A stretch of 64,000 nt of DNA from Archangium violaceum (GTDB taxonomy: Bacteria > Myxococcota > Myxococcia > Myxococcales > Myxococcaceae): contig NZ_CP069396.1 in assembly GCF_016887565.1 (NCBI RefSeq), positions 11,762,001 through 11,826,000 of the forward strand, read 5' to 3'. The notes beneath the pieces are model-generated. The model had not been told where the DNA came from, did no database searches, and saw nothing but the letters and a program-made list of their open reading frames with translations. A program made the translations under genes and the position numbers. Shown here in pieces: positions 57,988 to 64,000 of this stretch; the first letter of the stretch is position 1, and each line of letters starts with the position of its first letter.

Positions 57988-58698
57988 ATGTCCACCAAGA
58001 AGACCCTTCATCACTCCACCCGATGGCTCGCGCTCCTCGGTGTGCTACTGGCCGCCTGCGCCACCTCTGCCCCGGGAGTGCGCGAGGAGGACGAATCGCC
58101 CGAGGCCGTGACCTCGTGGGAGGAGGCCCGGACGGACCCGAGTTGCGTGGTGCCGCTATGTGACGGGGAGCGCTGCGCCCTCTGGCGCTGCCGGGACCTG
58201 GTGGTAGAGGACTCCCACTCCGTGGTGCTGGCACGTGGGCCCATGCCCCAGGCCATGCGCCCGCCGCTGGTAGGCAATCCCAGCCGCTGGTGGGCGCCGC
58301 CCCAGGCCGCGCCCTCCTACCCGGAACCCATCTTCGAGATTCCCTGGCACAACTGGAAGCTTCGCGAGCAGCTCGCGCAGCGGCAGCACCCGCTCGCGTG
58401 CATGCTCCCACCCGAGCCCCTCGAGAAGCACCACATCTTCCCGCAAGCCCGGGACCTGGCTGAATGGTTCGAGAGCAAGCACATCGACATTCATGCATTC
58501 ACCGTCCGCCTCCCCGAGAGCTTCCATCGATGGCTGCACAGTGGCGGACCCAAGGGCGGGCAGTGGAATGAGGCCTGGCGACAGTTCCGTGATGAGAACG
58601 GAGGCGCCACCACAGAGGATATCTGGCGGTTCGCATTCGTGCTCATGACCCGGTTCGGAATCAATGGCCCGCTCATCCCCTACTACTGCCAGAAGTGA
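57988..58698 (+). CDS. SitA6/TIGR02269-type polymorphic toxin lipoprotein
   Basis: The 236-residue protein has a lipoprotein signal (LALLGVLLAACA), a Cys-rich carrier ('DPSCVVPLCDGERCALWRCRDLVVED') and a C-terminal nuclease-like domain: LEKHHIFPQARDLAEWF, 'IDIHAFTVRLPESFHRWLHSGGPKGGQWNEAWRQF', 'FGINGPLIPYY'. This is the layout of myxobacterial TIGR02269 lipoproteins, now treated as SitA6-type toxins delivered to neighbours by outer-membrane exchange. The toxin is followed after 16 bases by a double-CXXCG immunity gene. The coding sequence has a less extreme GC bias than its surroundings, suggesting lateral acquisition. Confidence 0.83.
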   Translation: MSTKKTLHHSTRWLALLGVLLAACATSAPGVREEDESPEAVTSWEEARTDPSCVVPLCDGERCALWRCRDLVVEDSHSVVLARGPMPQAMRPPLVGNPSRWWAPPQAAPSYPEPIFEIPWHNWKLREQLAQRQHPLACMLPPEPLEKHHIFPQARDLAEWFESKHIDIHAFTVRLPESFHRWLHSGGPKGGQWNEAWRQFRDENGGATTEDIWRFAFVLMTRFGINGPLIPYYCQK

Positions 58699-58714
58699 GC
58701 CGAGGAGCACAGGG

Positions 58715-59443
58715 ATGCGGTATTTCAGAATCAAGGAAGACAGAGAGGCGGGCTACACCGGCGACGTTGACGCCGCGCACAAATGGAAGCTCCCGGGTGT
58801 CTTCGGCTGCCCTGCGTGCAAGGCCACCTGGGGTGACAATTCCAGAGCGTACCCCTCGGTGGATCTGACCCCGGTGGCCTCCTTGGCCAACTTCGAGAAG
58901 GCCCGGGCCGAGCCCATCGAGGAGTATGAGCGGCTGCGAGCATTGGTTCTCCCCTACCTGCCTCCGGGAGCCGTGCTGGAACCGGGTTCAGCCCTGGGTC
59001 CGCTGGTCGGCAACGCTCAGGGCCGCTTCGGGCCGCTGGTATCTCCCAATCCCTGGTGGCTGCTCATACAGCGTGAGGCACTCGAGAAGCTTCAGTCCGA
59101 GGACTTGCGTGGGCTCAAGGGTTGCCGCACCCAACTCCGTTTTCGCCAGCGAAACTCGCCCGAGTTGCTCGAACTGGAGCTCCTCCCCCTGGGCCGTGCG
59201 CACCCGGACTGCCTGCCGCCGGATCGCAAACCGCCCTGCCCTCGCTGTGGCCGTTTTGGCCTCACCCTGCCCAAGCCCCTCCTTCTGGATGCCGCCACGC
59301 TCCCCAACCACCTGGACGTCTTCCGACTGGAGGACTTCTCCACCGTGATCGTCTGTACCGAGCGATTCGTCGACGCCTGCCAACGTCTGGGCCTGGATGG
59401 CGTCGCCTTCCATCCCCTGCCCACGCCAATGGTATCGACCTGA
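58715..59443 (+). CDS. SitI6-type double-CXXCG immunity protein
   Basis: The 242-residue protein starts at ATG 58715 with GAGGAG about 8 bases upstream. It has two zinc-binding pairs, CPACK near residue 33 and CPRCG near 180, in the arrangement of the gmx double-CXXCG family, which are the immunity partners (SitI6) of TIGR02269 toxins. Between them lies 'RAYPSVDLTPVASLANFEKARAEPIEEYERLRALVLPYLPPGAVLEPGSALGPL'. It should sit in the cytoplasm and neutralise the toxin imported by kin. Confidence 0.85.
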   Translation: MRYFRIKEDREAGYTGDVDAAHKWKLPGVFGCPACKATWGDNSRAYPSVDLTPVASLANFEKARAEPIEEYERLRALVLPYLPPGAVLEPGSALGPLVGNAQGRFGPLVSPNPWWLLIQREALEKLQSEDLRGLKGCRTQLRFRQRNSPELLELELLPLGRAHPDCLPPDRKPPCPRCGRFGLTLPKPLLLDAATLPNHLDVFRLEDFSTVIVCTERFVDACQRLGLDGVAFHPLPTPMVST

Positions 59444-59458
59444 CCGAGTCGGCCGGGC

Positions 59459-60100
59459 TCACTTCCGGGGAGTCCGGCCGCCCCGTCCTGGCGCTGGCGG
59501 TGCGCGCTCGCTCCCCGCCGTGAGCCATGACACCACGCGCCGCAGCTCAGCCTCCACATTCCGGTCGGGCGCGCCCACCGTTCCGGACCGGAAGAGCGAG
59601 AGTCCCTCCAGCAGGGCCACGAGCAGCTCCGCTCGTGCGCGGGTCTCGGCGCGGGACGTCTCTGGAGCCAACTGGCCCAGCCGCTCCGCCACCGCGTCGG
59701 TATAGCGCGAGTAGAAAGCCCGAAGCTCCGCGGCGATGGCGGGCTCCCGCGCCGCCAGGGCCCACAGGTCGTAGAAGAGCCGGTAGCTGGCGGGATCCAA
59801 CTGGTCTTCCAACAGGGCCTTCAATGTCTCGTCGAGCGCCTCGGCCGGGTCTCCCGCCGCGCCCATCCGCTCCTCGAGCCGCGCCGTCGCCCGCTCCAGG
59901 ACGCGCGCGAGCAGGGCCCGCACCAGGTCCTCGCGAGTCGCGAAGTAGTACTGCAGGTTGCCCAGCCGGATGCCGGACCGCTGCGCCACCCCGCGCAGCG
60001 TGAGGGCCGCGTGTCCCTCGTCCACGAGCAGCCGTTCCGCCGCGTCGAGGATGGCTTCGCTCCGCTCCTGGCCCTTGCGGGAGGCACCGCGGGTGCTCAT
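59459..60100 (-). CDS. TetR-family transcriptional regulator
   Basis: The 213-residue protein has the TetR DNA-binding part 'GQERSEAILDAAERLLVDEGHAALTLRGVAQRSGIRLGNLQYYFATREDLVRALLARVLE' and a variable C-terminal helical domain. Its ATG overlaps the stop of the upstream saccharopine-dehydrogenase-like gene (60097-60100). An 18-bp operator at 61225-61242, ahead of that gene, fits control of both. It converges with the SitI6 gene. Confidence 0.92.
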   Translation of the reverse strand: MSTRGASRKGQERSEAILDAAERLLVDEGHAALTLRGVAQRSGIRLGNLQYYFATREDLVRALLARVLERATARLEERMGAAGDPAEALDETLKALLEDQLDPASYRLFYDLWALAAREPAIAAELRAFYSRYTDAVAERLGQLAPETSRAETRARAELLVALLEGLSLFRSGTVGAPDRNVEAELRRVVSWLTAGSERAPPAPGRGGRTPRK

Positions 60101-61215
60101 GCCGCCCGCCTCTCCATTTCCGCGCCGCGCCGTACCTCGAGCTCCACTCCCAGGGAGCGCAGCGCCGCGAGCGCCCGCTCGGGCGACGGGGTCTGCTCCG
60201 GGAAGGCGACTCCCCGAGGAGGCGCGTCTCCATCCAGCCCGAGCGCACGCTCCAGTGCCAGGGTGGCTCCGGCGGCGGTCAGGTGGGCTTGACCCCGCGC
60301 ATCCACCAACGTGGCCGTGAGCGACCCTCCGCCGGAGGAGACCTCGATGCGAACCACGGCCTGGCCCCCCTGCCCCGAGCTGCGCAACAGGGCGCGACGC
60401 AGACCCCGGAAACGATCCCCTCGAAGCAGGTGGATGAGACCCAGCCCTCGGAGGGCCCGGAACGCGAGCGTGGCCGACTCGTCGCTGAAGCCAATGCGCG
60501 TGGAGACCGTCCGCGCGCCCAGCACCAGAGGGAGCGTGAGCTGCTCGGGCGTATCGAGCCGGACCACCCGGCGGTGCCGGCCCGCGAGCTCGACCCGGCG
60601 CGCTCCGGTCAGTGGCTCCACCTCCCGGCGCCGTCCCTCCTCCATCACCTCGAAGGGCAGGTGCATGCGGTCCATGAACTCGATCGAGTCCTCGCCCGCC
60701 CGGTCGGCCAGGTCATAGAGGATGGAGGTATCAATGGAGTGCGCGCTGCCCAGCTCCCGGGCAAGTGCCGCCCCCACCAGCGGGACGATGCCTCCCATCC
60801 ATCCGGAGGCGAGGACGACAGGGGCTCGGGGCGGCTCCACCGCCGCCCAGGCCAGGGCCTGCTGCACACGCGCCGTCCAGCGGGTGATGTCCACGAAGGG
60901 AATGCCCGCGTGAACGCACGCGCGCAGCAGCCGGTCCAGGGGATCATTCACCAGGGTGACGACGGCACGTGCGGAGAGGTCGAGCGGGGCCGGGCCCGCG
61001 ATGTCCATCGCGTGGAGCGACGCCCCCACTTCCGCCGCCAGGGCTTCGCCCCGTGAGGGTGTCCGTCCTGTCAGCACCAGCGGCAGCGAGGGATGACGGG
61101 CCCGGAGCATCCGGGCTACCTCACCGCCGACGACGCCATACCCCCCCGCGAGCACCACGGCTCCGTTGGGGTCGTACCGAAGCGTGTCCCTCACGATGAT
61201 TTCCCGAGTACGCAT
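60097..61215 (-). CDS. Saccharopine-dehydrogenase-like NAD(P)-binding oxidoreductase
   Basis: The 372-residue protein has an N-terminal Rossmann motif (GAVVLAGGYGVVGGEVARMLRARHPSLPLVLTGRT), the family's 'VTLVNDPLDRLLRACVHAGIPFVDITRW' segment and 'VVLASGWMGGIVPLVGAALARELG'. It belongs to the saccharopine dehydrogenase-like/trans-acting enoyl-reductase group. Substrate is unknown; the linked TetR gene suggests induction by a hydrophobic small molecule. An ATG at 61233 is also in frame but lies inside the operator; I favour 61215. Confidence 0.88.
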   Translation of the reverse strand: MRTREIIVRDTLRYDPNGAVVLAGGYGVVGGEVARMLRARHPSLPLVLTGRTPSRGEALAAEVGASLHAMDIAGPAPLDLSARAVVTLVNDPLDRLLRACVHAGIPFVDITRWTARVQQALAWAAVEPPRAPVVLASGWMGGIVPLVGAALARELGSAHSIDTSILYDLADRAGEDSIEFMDRMHLPFEVMEEGRRREVEPLTGARRVELAGRHRRVVRLDTPEQLTLPLVLGARTVSTRIGFSDESATLAFRALRGLGLIHLLRGDRFRGLRRALLRSSGQGGQAVVRIEVSSGGGSLTATLVDARGQAHLTAAGATLALERALGLDGDAPPRGVAFPEQTPSPERALAALRSLGVELEVRRGAEMERRAA

Positions 61216-61224
61216 GGGAAGAAT

Positions 61225-61242
61225 ATAGGTCATTTGACCTAT
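61225..61242. promoter_or_regulatory. Perfect 18-bp operator for the TetR-controlled operon
   Basis: The sequence ATAGGTCA-TT-TGACCTAT has perfect 8-bp arms and a 2-base centre. It lies 10 bases upstream of the preferred start of the saccharopine-dehydrogenase-like gene, where a TetR dimer would block transcription. It also overlaps the last codon and stop of the upstream isomerase gene (stop at 61239). Confidence 0.7.
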
Positions 61243-62099
61243 TTCTTCAACCCCGGGAACTGAGCCAACGTCGTGTCATGCGCTCGGCGGGTCGACTCCT
61301 CGATCGGGAGCTGCCTGAGTGCTTTCGACAGCACCTCGATGCCCCACGGGCCCCGGTACCCCGCCGCCAACATGATGTCGACGAAGCCTCGCACGTCGAA
61401 CTCACCATCTCCGCAGAGGTTGCGGTACTGGGTGGTTTCCTCGACGAGGTCCGGCATCGACCGCAACCGTCCATCGTTGATTTCGATGCCGACGATGTAG
61501 CTGCCGGGAAACTCCGCGACCGCCTGGTACGGAATGCCCAGCTTCACGATGTGCCACAGGTCCAAGACGATGCCGCCGTTCGGCGCGTTGGCGCCGGTCA
61601 CCAGCTCGAGCGCCTTGGCCAGTGAGTCGATGTGGGAGAAAGGCATGAGCTCGAAGCCGATGCGCGTGCCATGCTCGGAAGCGTCTTCACACAGCCTGGC
61701 GAAGCTTTCGATCAACCGTGGCATCGGACAGGGCGTGCGCAGGAAGTCGCCCACCTTCACGTGACGGGCGCCCAGTGTCCGCGCGGCCGTCAGCAGCATG
61801 CGCCGGGTCTGGTCGGATGCCACGCGACGCTCACCGTCCACGAACCAGTCGGTCAGGAACTCGAGCTCGACGTGCACGATGCCGTGATCGTCGAGAATGC
61901 GCTTCATCTCGGTCAGCGTGTAGCGCTTCAACGAATGCGCGAGATCCGCATGCCAGATGCCCATGCCGCGGAAGCCCGCCCTGGCGGCGGCCGATACACG
62001 GTCACGAAAATCGATGGGACTGTATTCACGATCGGTATGCGGCTCGGCGCCGCCCGCGATGGTCCAATATGAAGCCAACAGCTCGGGACGTTCAGTCAT
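61239..62099 (-). CDS. Sugar phosphate isomerase/epimerase-like TIM barrel
   Basis: The 286-residue protein is of the xylose-isomerase-like TIM-barrel (AP_endonuc_2) type: 'AARAGFRGMGIWHADLAHS', 'HVELEFLTDWFVDG', 'ARHVKVGDFL', 'RIGFELMPFSHIDSL', 'GGIVLDLWHIVKLG', 'YIVGIEINDG', 'RGPWGIEVLSKALRQL', giving Glu, Asp, His and Glu metal ligands. Such proteins isomerise, epimerise or dehydrate sugars. It is the first gene on the minus strand here and diverges from the amidase gene, with which it may share regulation and pathway. Confidence 0.88.
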   Translation of the reverse strand: MTERPELLASYWTIAGGAEPHTDREYSPIDFRDRVSAAARAGFRGMGIWHADLAHSLKRYTLTEMKRILDDHGIVHVELEFLTDWFVDGERRVASDQTRRMLLTAARTLGARHVKVGDFLRTPCPMPRLIESFARLCEDASEHGTRIGFELMPFSHIDSLAKALELVTGANAPNGGIVLDLWHIVKLGIPYQAVAEFPGSYIVGIEINDGRLRSMPDLVEETTQYRNLCGDGEFDVRGFVDIMLAAGYRGPWGIEVLSKALRQLPIEESTRRAHDTTLAQFPGLKK

Positions 62100-62180
62100 G
62101 CTGTCACTCTCATGCGGCGAGACCTTGACCGCGAGGGAAATCAAGAGAAGGTCGTTTCCGTTCCAGAACAGGGGTAACCG

Positions 62181-63584
62181 ATGAAGGACATGGTGTCTCT
62201 CGCTCGCCTCGACGGCATGGCCCAGGCGGAGCTGTGTGCTCGGGGAGAGGTCTCCGCTGCCGAGTTGTTCGACGCGTGCCTGGCGCGCATCGACGCGTTG
62301 AACCCGCTGTTGCGTTCGGTCGTCACGGTCGCTCGCGAGCCCACCCGCCCGGCGAAGCCGGGACCGTTCTCCGGGGTGCCGTTCCTGGTGAAGGACGCCA
62401 CGCCGTGGCCGGGAATGCGTTGGTCGATGGGCTCGCGGCTGTTCGCGGCCAACGTCGCCCAGCAACAGACGCCGTACGGCAGGCAGCTCGACGAGTCGGG
62501 GCTCGTGTGCGTCGGCAAGAGCGCGACGTCGGAGTTCGGCCTGATCGGCAGCACCGAGACGTTGCTCGAGGGCGTGACGCACAACCCATGGAACCTCGCC
62601 CATTCGGCCACGGGCTCATCCGGGGGAAGCGCGGTCGCCGTCGCCGCGGGGCTCGTCCCGCTCGCGCACGCCAACGACGGCGGCGGTTCAATCCGCATCC
62701 CCGCGTCGGCGTGCGGCCTCTTCGGCTTCAAGCCGAGCCGTGGTCTCACGGTGTCGGCGAGCTTCGCCAGCTCGGACTTCGGGGACATGACGAGCGATCA
62801 CTGCATCAGCCGCTCGGTGCGTGACAGCGCGTTGTTCCTGTCGATCACCGAGGATCGCTCGAGGGGTGCGCCCGTCGGCTTCGTGCGCGATCCGATCGCT
62901 CGCAAGCTGCGCATCGCGACCTGGACGCGGACGGTGATGGGCTCGGAGCCGGAGCCCGCGGTGCGCCGCGCCTACGATGAGGCGGTGGCGCTGCTCACCG
63001 AGCTCGGTCACGAGGTCGAGCCGATCGCGCCGCCCGCCTTCGACGGCCCCGCGCTGGGCGACGCGTTCTTCCTGGTGTCGGGTGCGGCCATCGCGGGCGT
63101 CGTCGAGCTGGTCGATCGAACGCGTGACATTCCCGTGCAGAGCGACGAGCTCGAGCCGTTCACCTGGGCGCTGGTCGACACCTTCCTCGCCCGCGGTCCC
63201 GACGCGCTGCCTCAATCGCGCGCCGTCTTCGCACGGGCGGTGCACACCTATCACGAGGCGACCCGAGGGTACGACGTGGTGCTCACGCCGACGATCGCCA
63301 CCGAACCCTGGCCCATCGGGCACCTCTCGCCGGTTCTCGGGCGAGAGGAGCTGCTCCGCCGCACGGCGCGCGCCGTCGGTTACACGCCCATCCAGAACAT
63401 CGCGGGCTGCCCCGGCATGTCCGTCCCCCTTCACTTCCCGGATGGCGGTCTGCCCATCGGCACCCACTTCGCCGCGGCCCCCGGCGCCGACGCGCTGCTC
63501 CTCGGCCTCGCGTATCAACTCGAACAGGCACGCCCGTGGAAGGACCGCTGGGCGCCCTACTCGATTCCCGCGCTCCGCCCATGA
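62181..63584 (+). CDS. Amidase signature family enzyme
   Basis: The 467-residue enzyme has the Ser-cisSer-Lys triad of the amidase signature family: Lys near 71 in VPFLVKDAT, cis-Ser near 146-147 in 'ATGSSGGSAVAVAAG', nucleophile Ser near 170 in DGGGSIRIPAS. There is no signal peptide. It resembles amidases of the GatA/aryl-acylamidase group, but the absence of gatB/gatC neighbours argues against a tRNA role. AGGGGTAA lies about 7 bases before the ATG. The TIM-barrel gene diverges from it with about 80 bases between. Confidence 0.93.
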   Translation: MKDMVSLARLDGMAQAELCARGEVSAAELFDACLARIDALNPLLRSVVTVAREPTRPAKPGPFSGVPFLVKDATPWPGMRWSMGSRLFAANVAQQQTPYGRQLDESGLVCVGKSATSEFGLIGSTETLLEGVTHNPWNLAHSATGSSGGSAVAVAAGLVPLAHANDGGGSIRIPASACGLFGFKPSRGLTVSASFASSDFGDMTSDHCISRSVRDSALFLSITEDRSRGAPVGFVRDPIARKLRIATWTRTVMGSEPEPAVRRAYDEAVALLTELGHEVEPIAPPAFDGPALGDAFFLVSGAAIAGVVELVDRTRDIPVQSDELEPFTWALVDTFLARGPDALPQSRAVFARAVHTYHEATRGYDVVLTPTIATEPWPIGHLSPVLGREELLRRTARAVGYTPIQNIAGCPGMSVPLHFPDGGLPIGTHFAAAPGADALLLGLAYQLEQARPWKDRWAPYSIPALRP

Positions 63585-63760
63585 ATCCACCAGCTCGCGC
63601 TCATCGTGCCGGCCACCAACCGAGTGCATGCCGGGAACGTAGGCATCTGGCTGGGCCTTCCCTCTCTCGAACGAAGGTCCACACTGGCCCGGGCCCGGGC
63701 GCATTCCCAACTTCCTCTTGAGTAGCAACCAACCGGTCCCCGGACACGGAGGTGAATGCC

Positions 63761-64000
63761 ATGAGCCAGCTAATCACCAAGACGTTCTCCCAACCCGATG
63801 AGCGACGGTCCTTCATCGCGCATGGCCATGTGGACGTCATCCATCTCGACGGCCGTACCATGGGATTGGCCGTCTTCGAGCCCGGGTGGATATGGTCGAA
63901 GGACATCCAGCCCATCGCCGGGACGAAGAGCTGCCAGGTTGCCCACACCTGCTACTACGTCTCCGGGAGCATGGAGGTCGTCATGGACGACGGCACCCGG
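63761..64000 (+). CDS. Cupin-domain protein, N-terminal part
   Basis: The gene starts at ATG 63761 (GGAGGTG about 8 bases upstream) and runs off the end of the window after 80 residues. A cupin pattern appears at the end: 'GTKSCQVAHTCYYVSGSMEVVMDDGT', with His as a possible metal ligand. It could be a small sensor or dioxygenase-like protein; the rest is needed to tell. Confidence 0.78.
   Translation, partial: MSQLITKTFSQPDERRSFIAHGHVDVIHLDGRTMGLAVFEPGWIWSKDIQPIAGTKSCQVAHTCYYVSGSMEVVMDDGTR

Noticed and set aside
1-64000. CRISPR array, prophage, complete insertion sequence or integrase gene
   Set aside because: None was seen: no regular spaced repeats, no transposase or phage structural gene, no attachment-like direct repeats flanking the Sit modules.

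Overview
The window is very GC-rich, densely coding DNA of myxobacterial type (Archangium/Cystobacter/Myxococcus relatives). This rests on gene content: a Ser/Thr kinase with a membrane anchor and Pro-rich tail, hybrid two-component kinases, a GYF plus AgmX/PglI-tail gliding-type protein, and two toxin/immunity pairs resembling the SitA/SitI kin-discrimination proteins known from myxobacteria. No rRNA, tRNA, CRISPR array, complete IS or phage gene was seen. The calls come from reading the sequence alone; no database search was run.

Layout. 1-8.4 kb: end of a TonB-dependent receptor, a eukaryotic-type Ser/Thr kinase, a two-gene heterodimeric ABC exporter, and a lipoprotein joining Ig/PKD-like domains to a haem-binding domain. 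8.4-14.2 kb: cupin lipoprotein, NudC, QueE, small membrane proteins, an ABC-transporter remnant, a histidine kinase, GIY-YIG and CBS proteins. 14.3-21.3 kb: alpha/beta hydrolase, three consecutive parvulin-type chaperones followed by pdxA (the surA-pdxA order also known in E. coli), and a GYF/AgmX-type protein. 21.4-28.6 kb: a ferredoxin-like protein, then a signalling operon of KaiC-like ATPase, receiver, CheB-CheR-PAS hybrid and PAS-kinase-receiver hybrid. 28.6-33.8 kb: ribosome-hibernation factor, DUF72 protein, an AHH-nuclease toxin gene split by one in-frame amber codon with its Imm11-type immunity gene, and a lipase-like lipoprotein.

33.9-50.8 kb is mostly metabolic: TetR plus FAD monooxygenase, alcohol dehydrogenase, a surface-repeat protein, aldo/keto reductase, a flippase-like membrane protein, a fused amino-acid ABC binding protein/permease with its ATPase, a GH15 glucoamylase/trehalase, a PPOX-fold protein, a quinone-oxidoreductase-like protein and a PLP aminotransferase. 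50.8-54.5 kb holds a compact operon of XRE regulator, UbiA prenyltransferase, unknown protein, second UbiA and a two-domain lycopene-cyclase-like protein. It is the best candidate here for an undescribed (terpenoid/carotenoid-like) pathway. 54.7-64 kb: a repetitive secreted protein, CapA-like phosphatase, a decayed DUF2254 gene running in frame into a glutathione peroxidase, a second Sit-like toxin/immunity pair, a TetR-controlled saccharopine-dehydrogenase-like gene with a perfect operator, a TIM-barrel isomerase, an amidase and the start of a cupin gene.

Recurring features are tight operons with ATGA/GTGA overlaps, three copies of one intergenic palindromic repeat, and three damaged genes (ABC transporter, AHH toxin, DUF2254).
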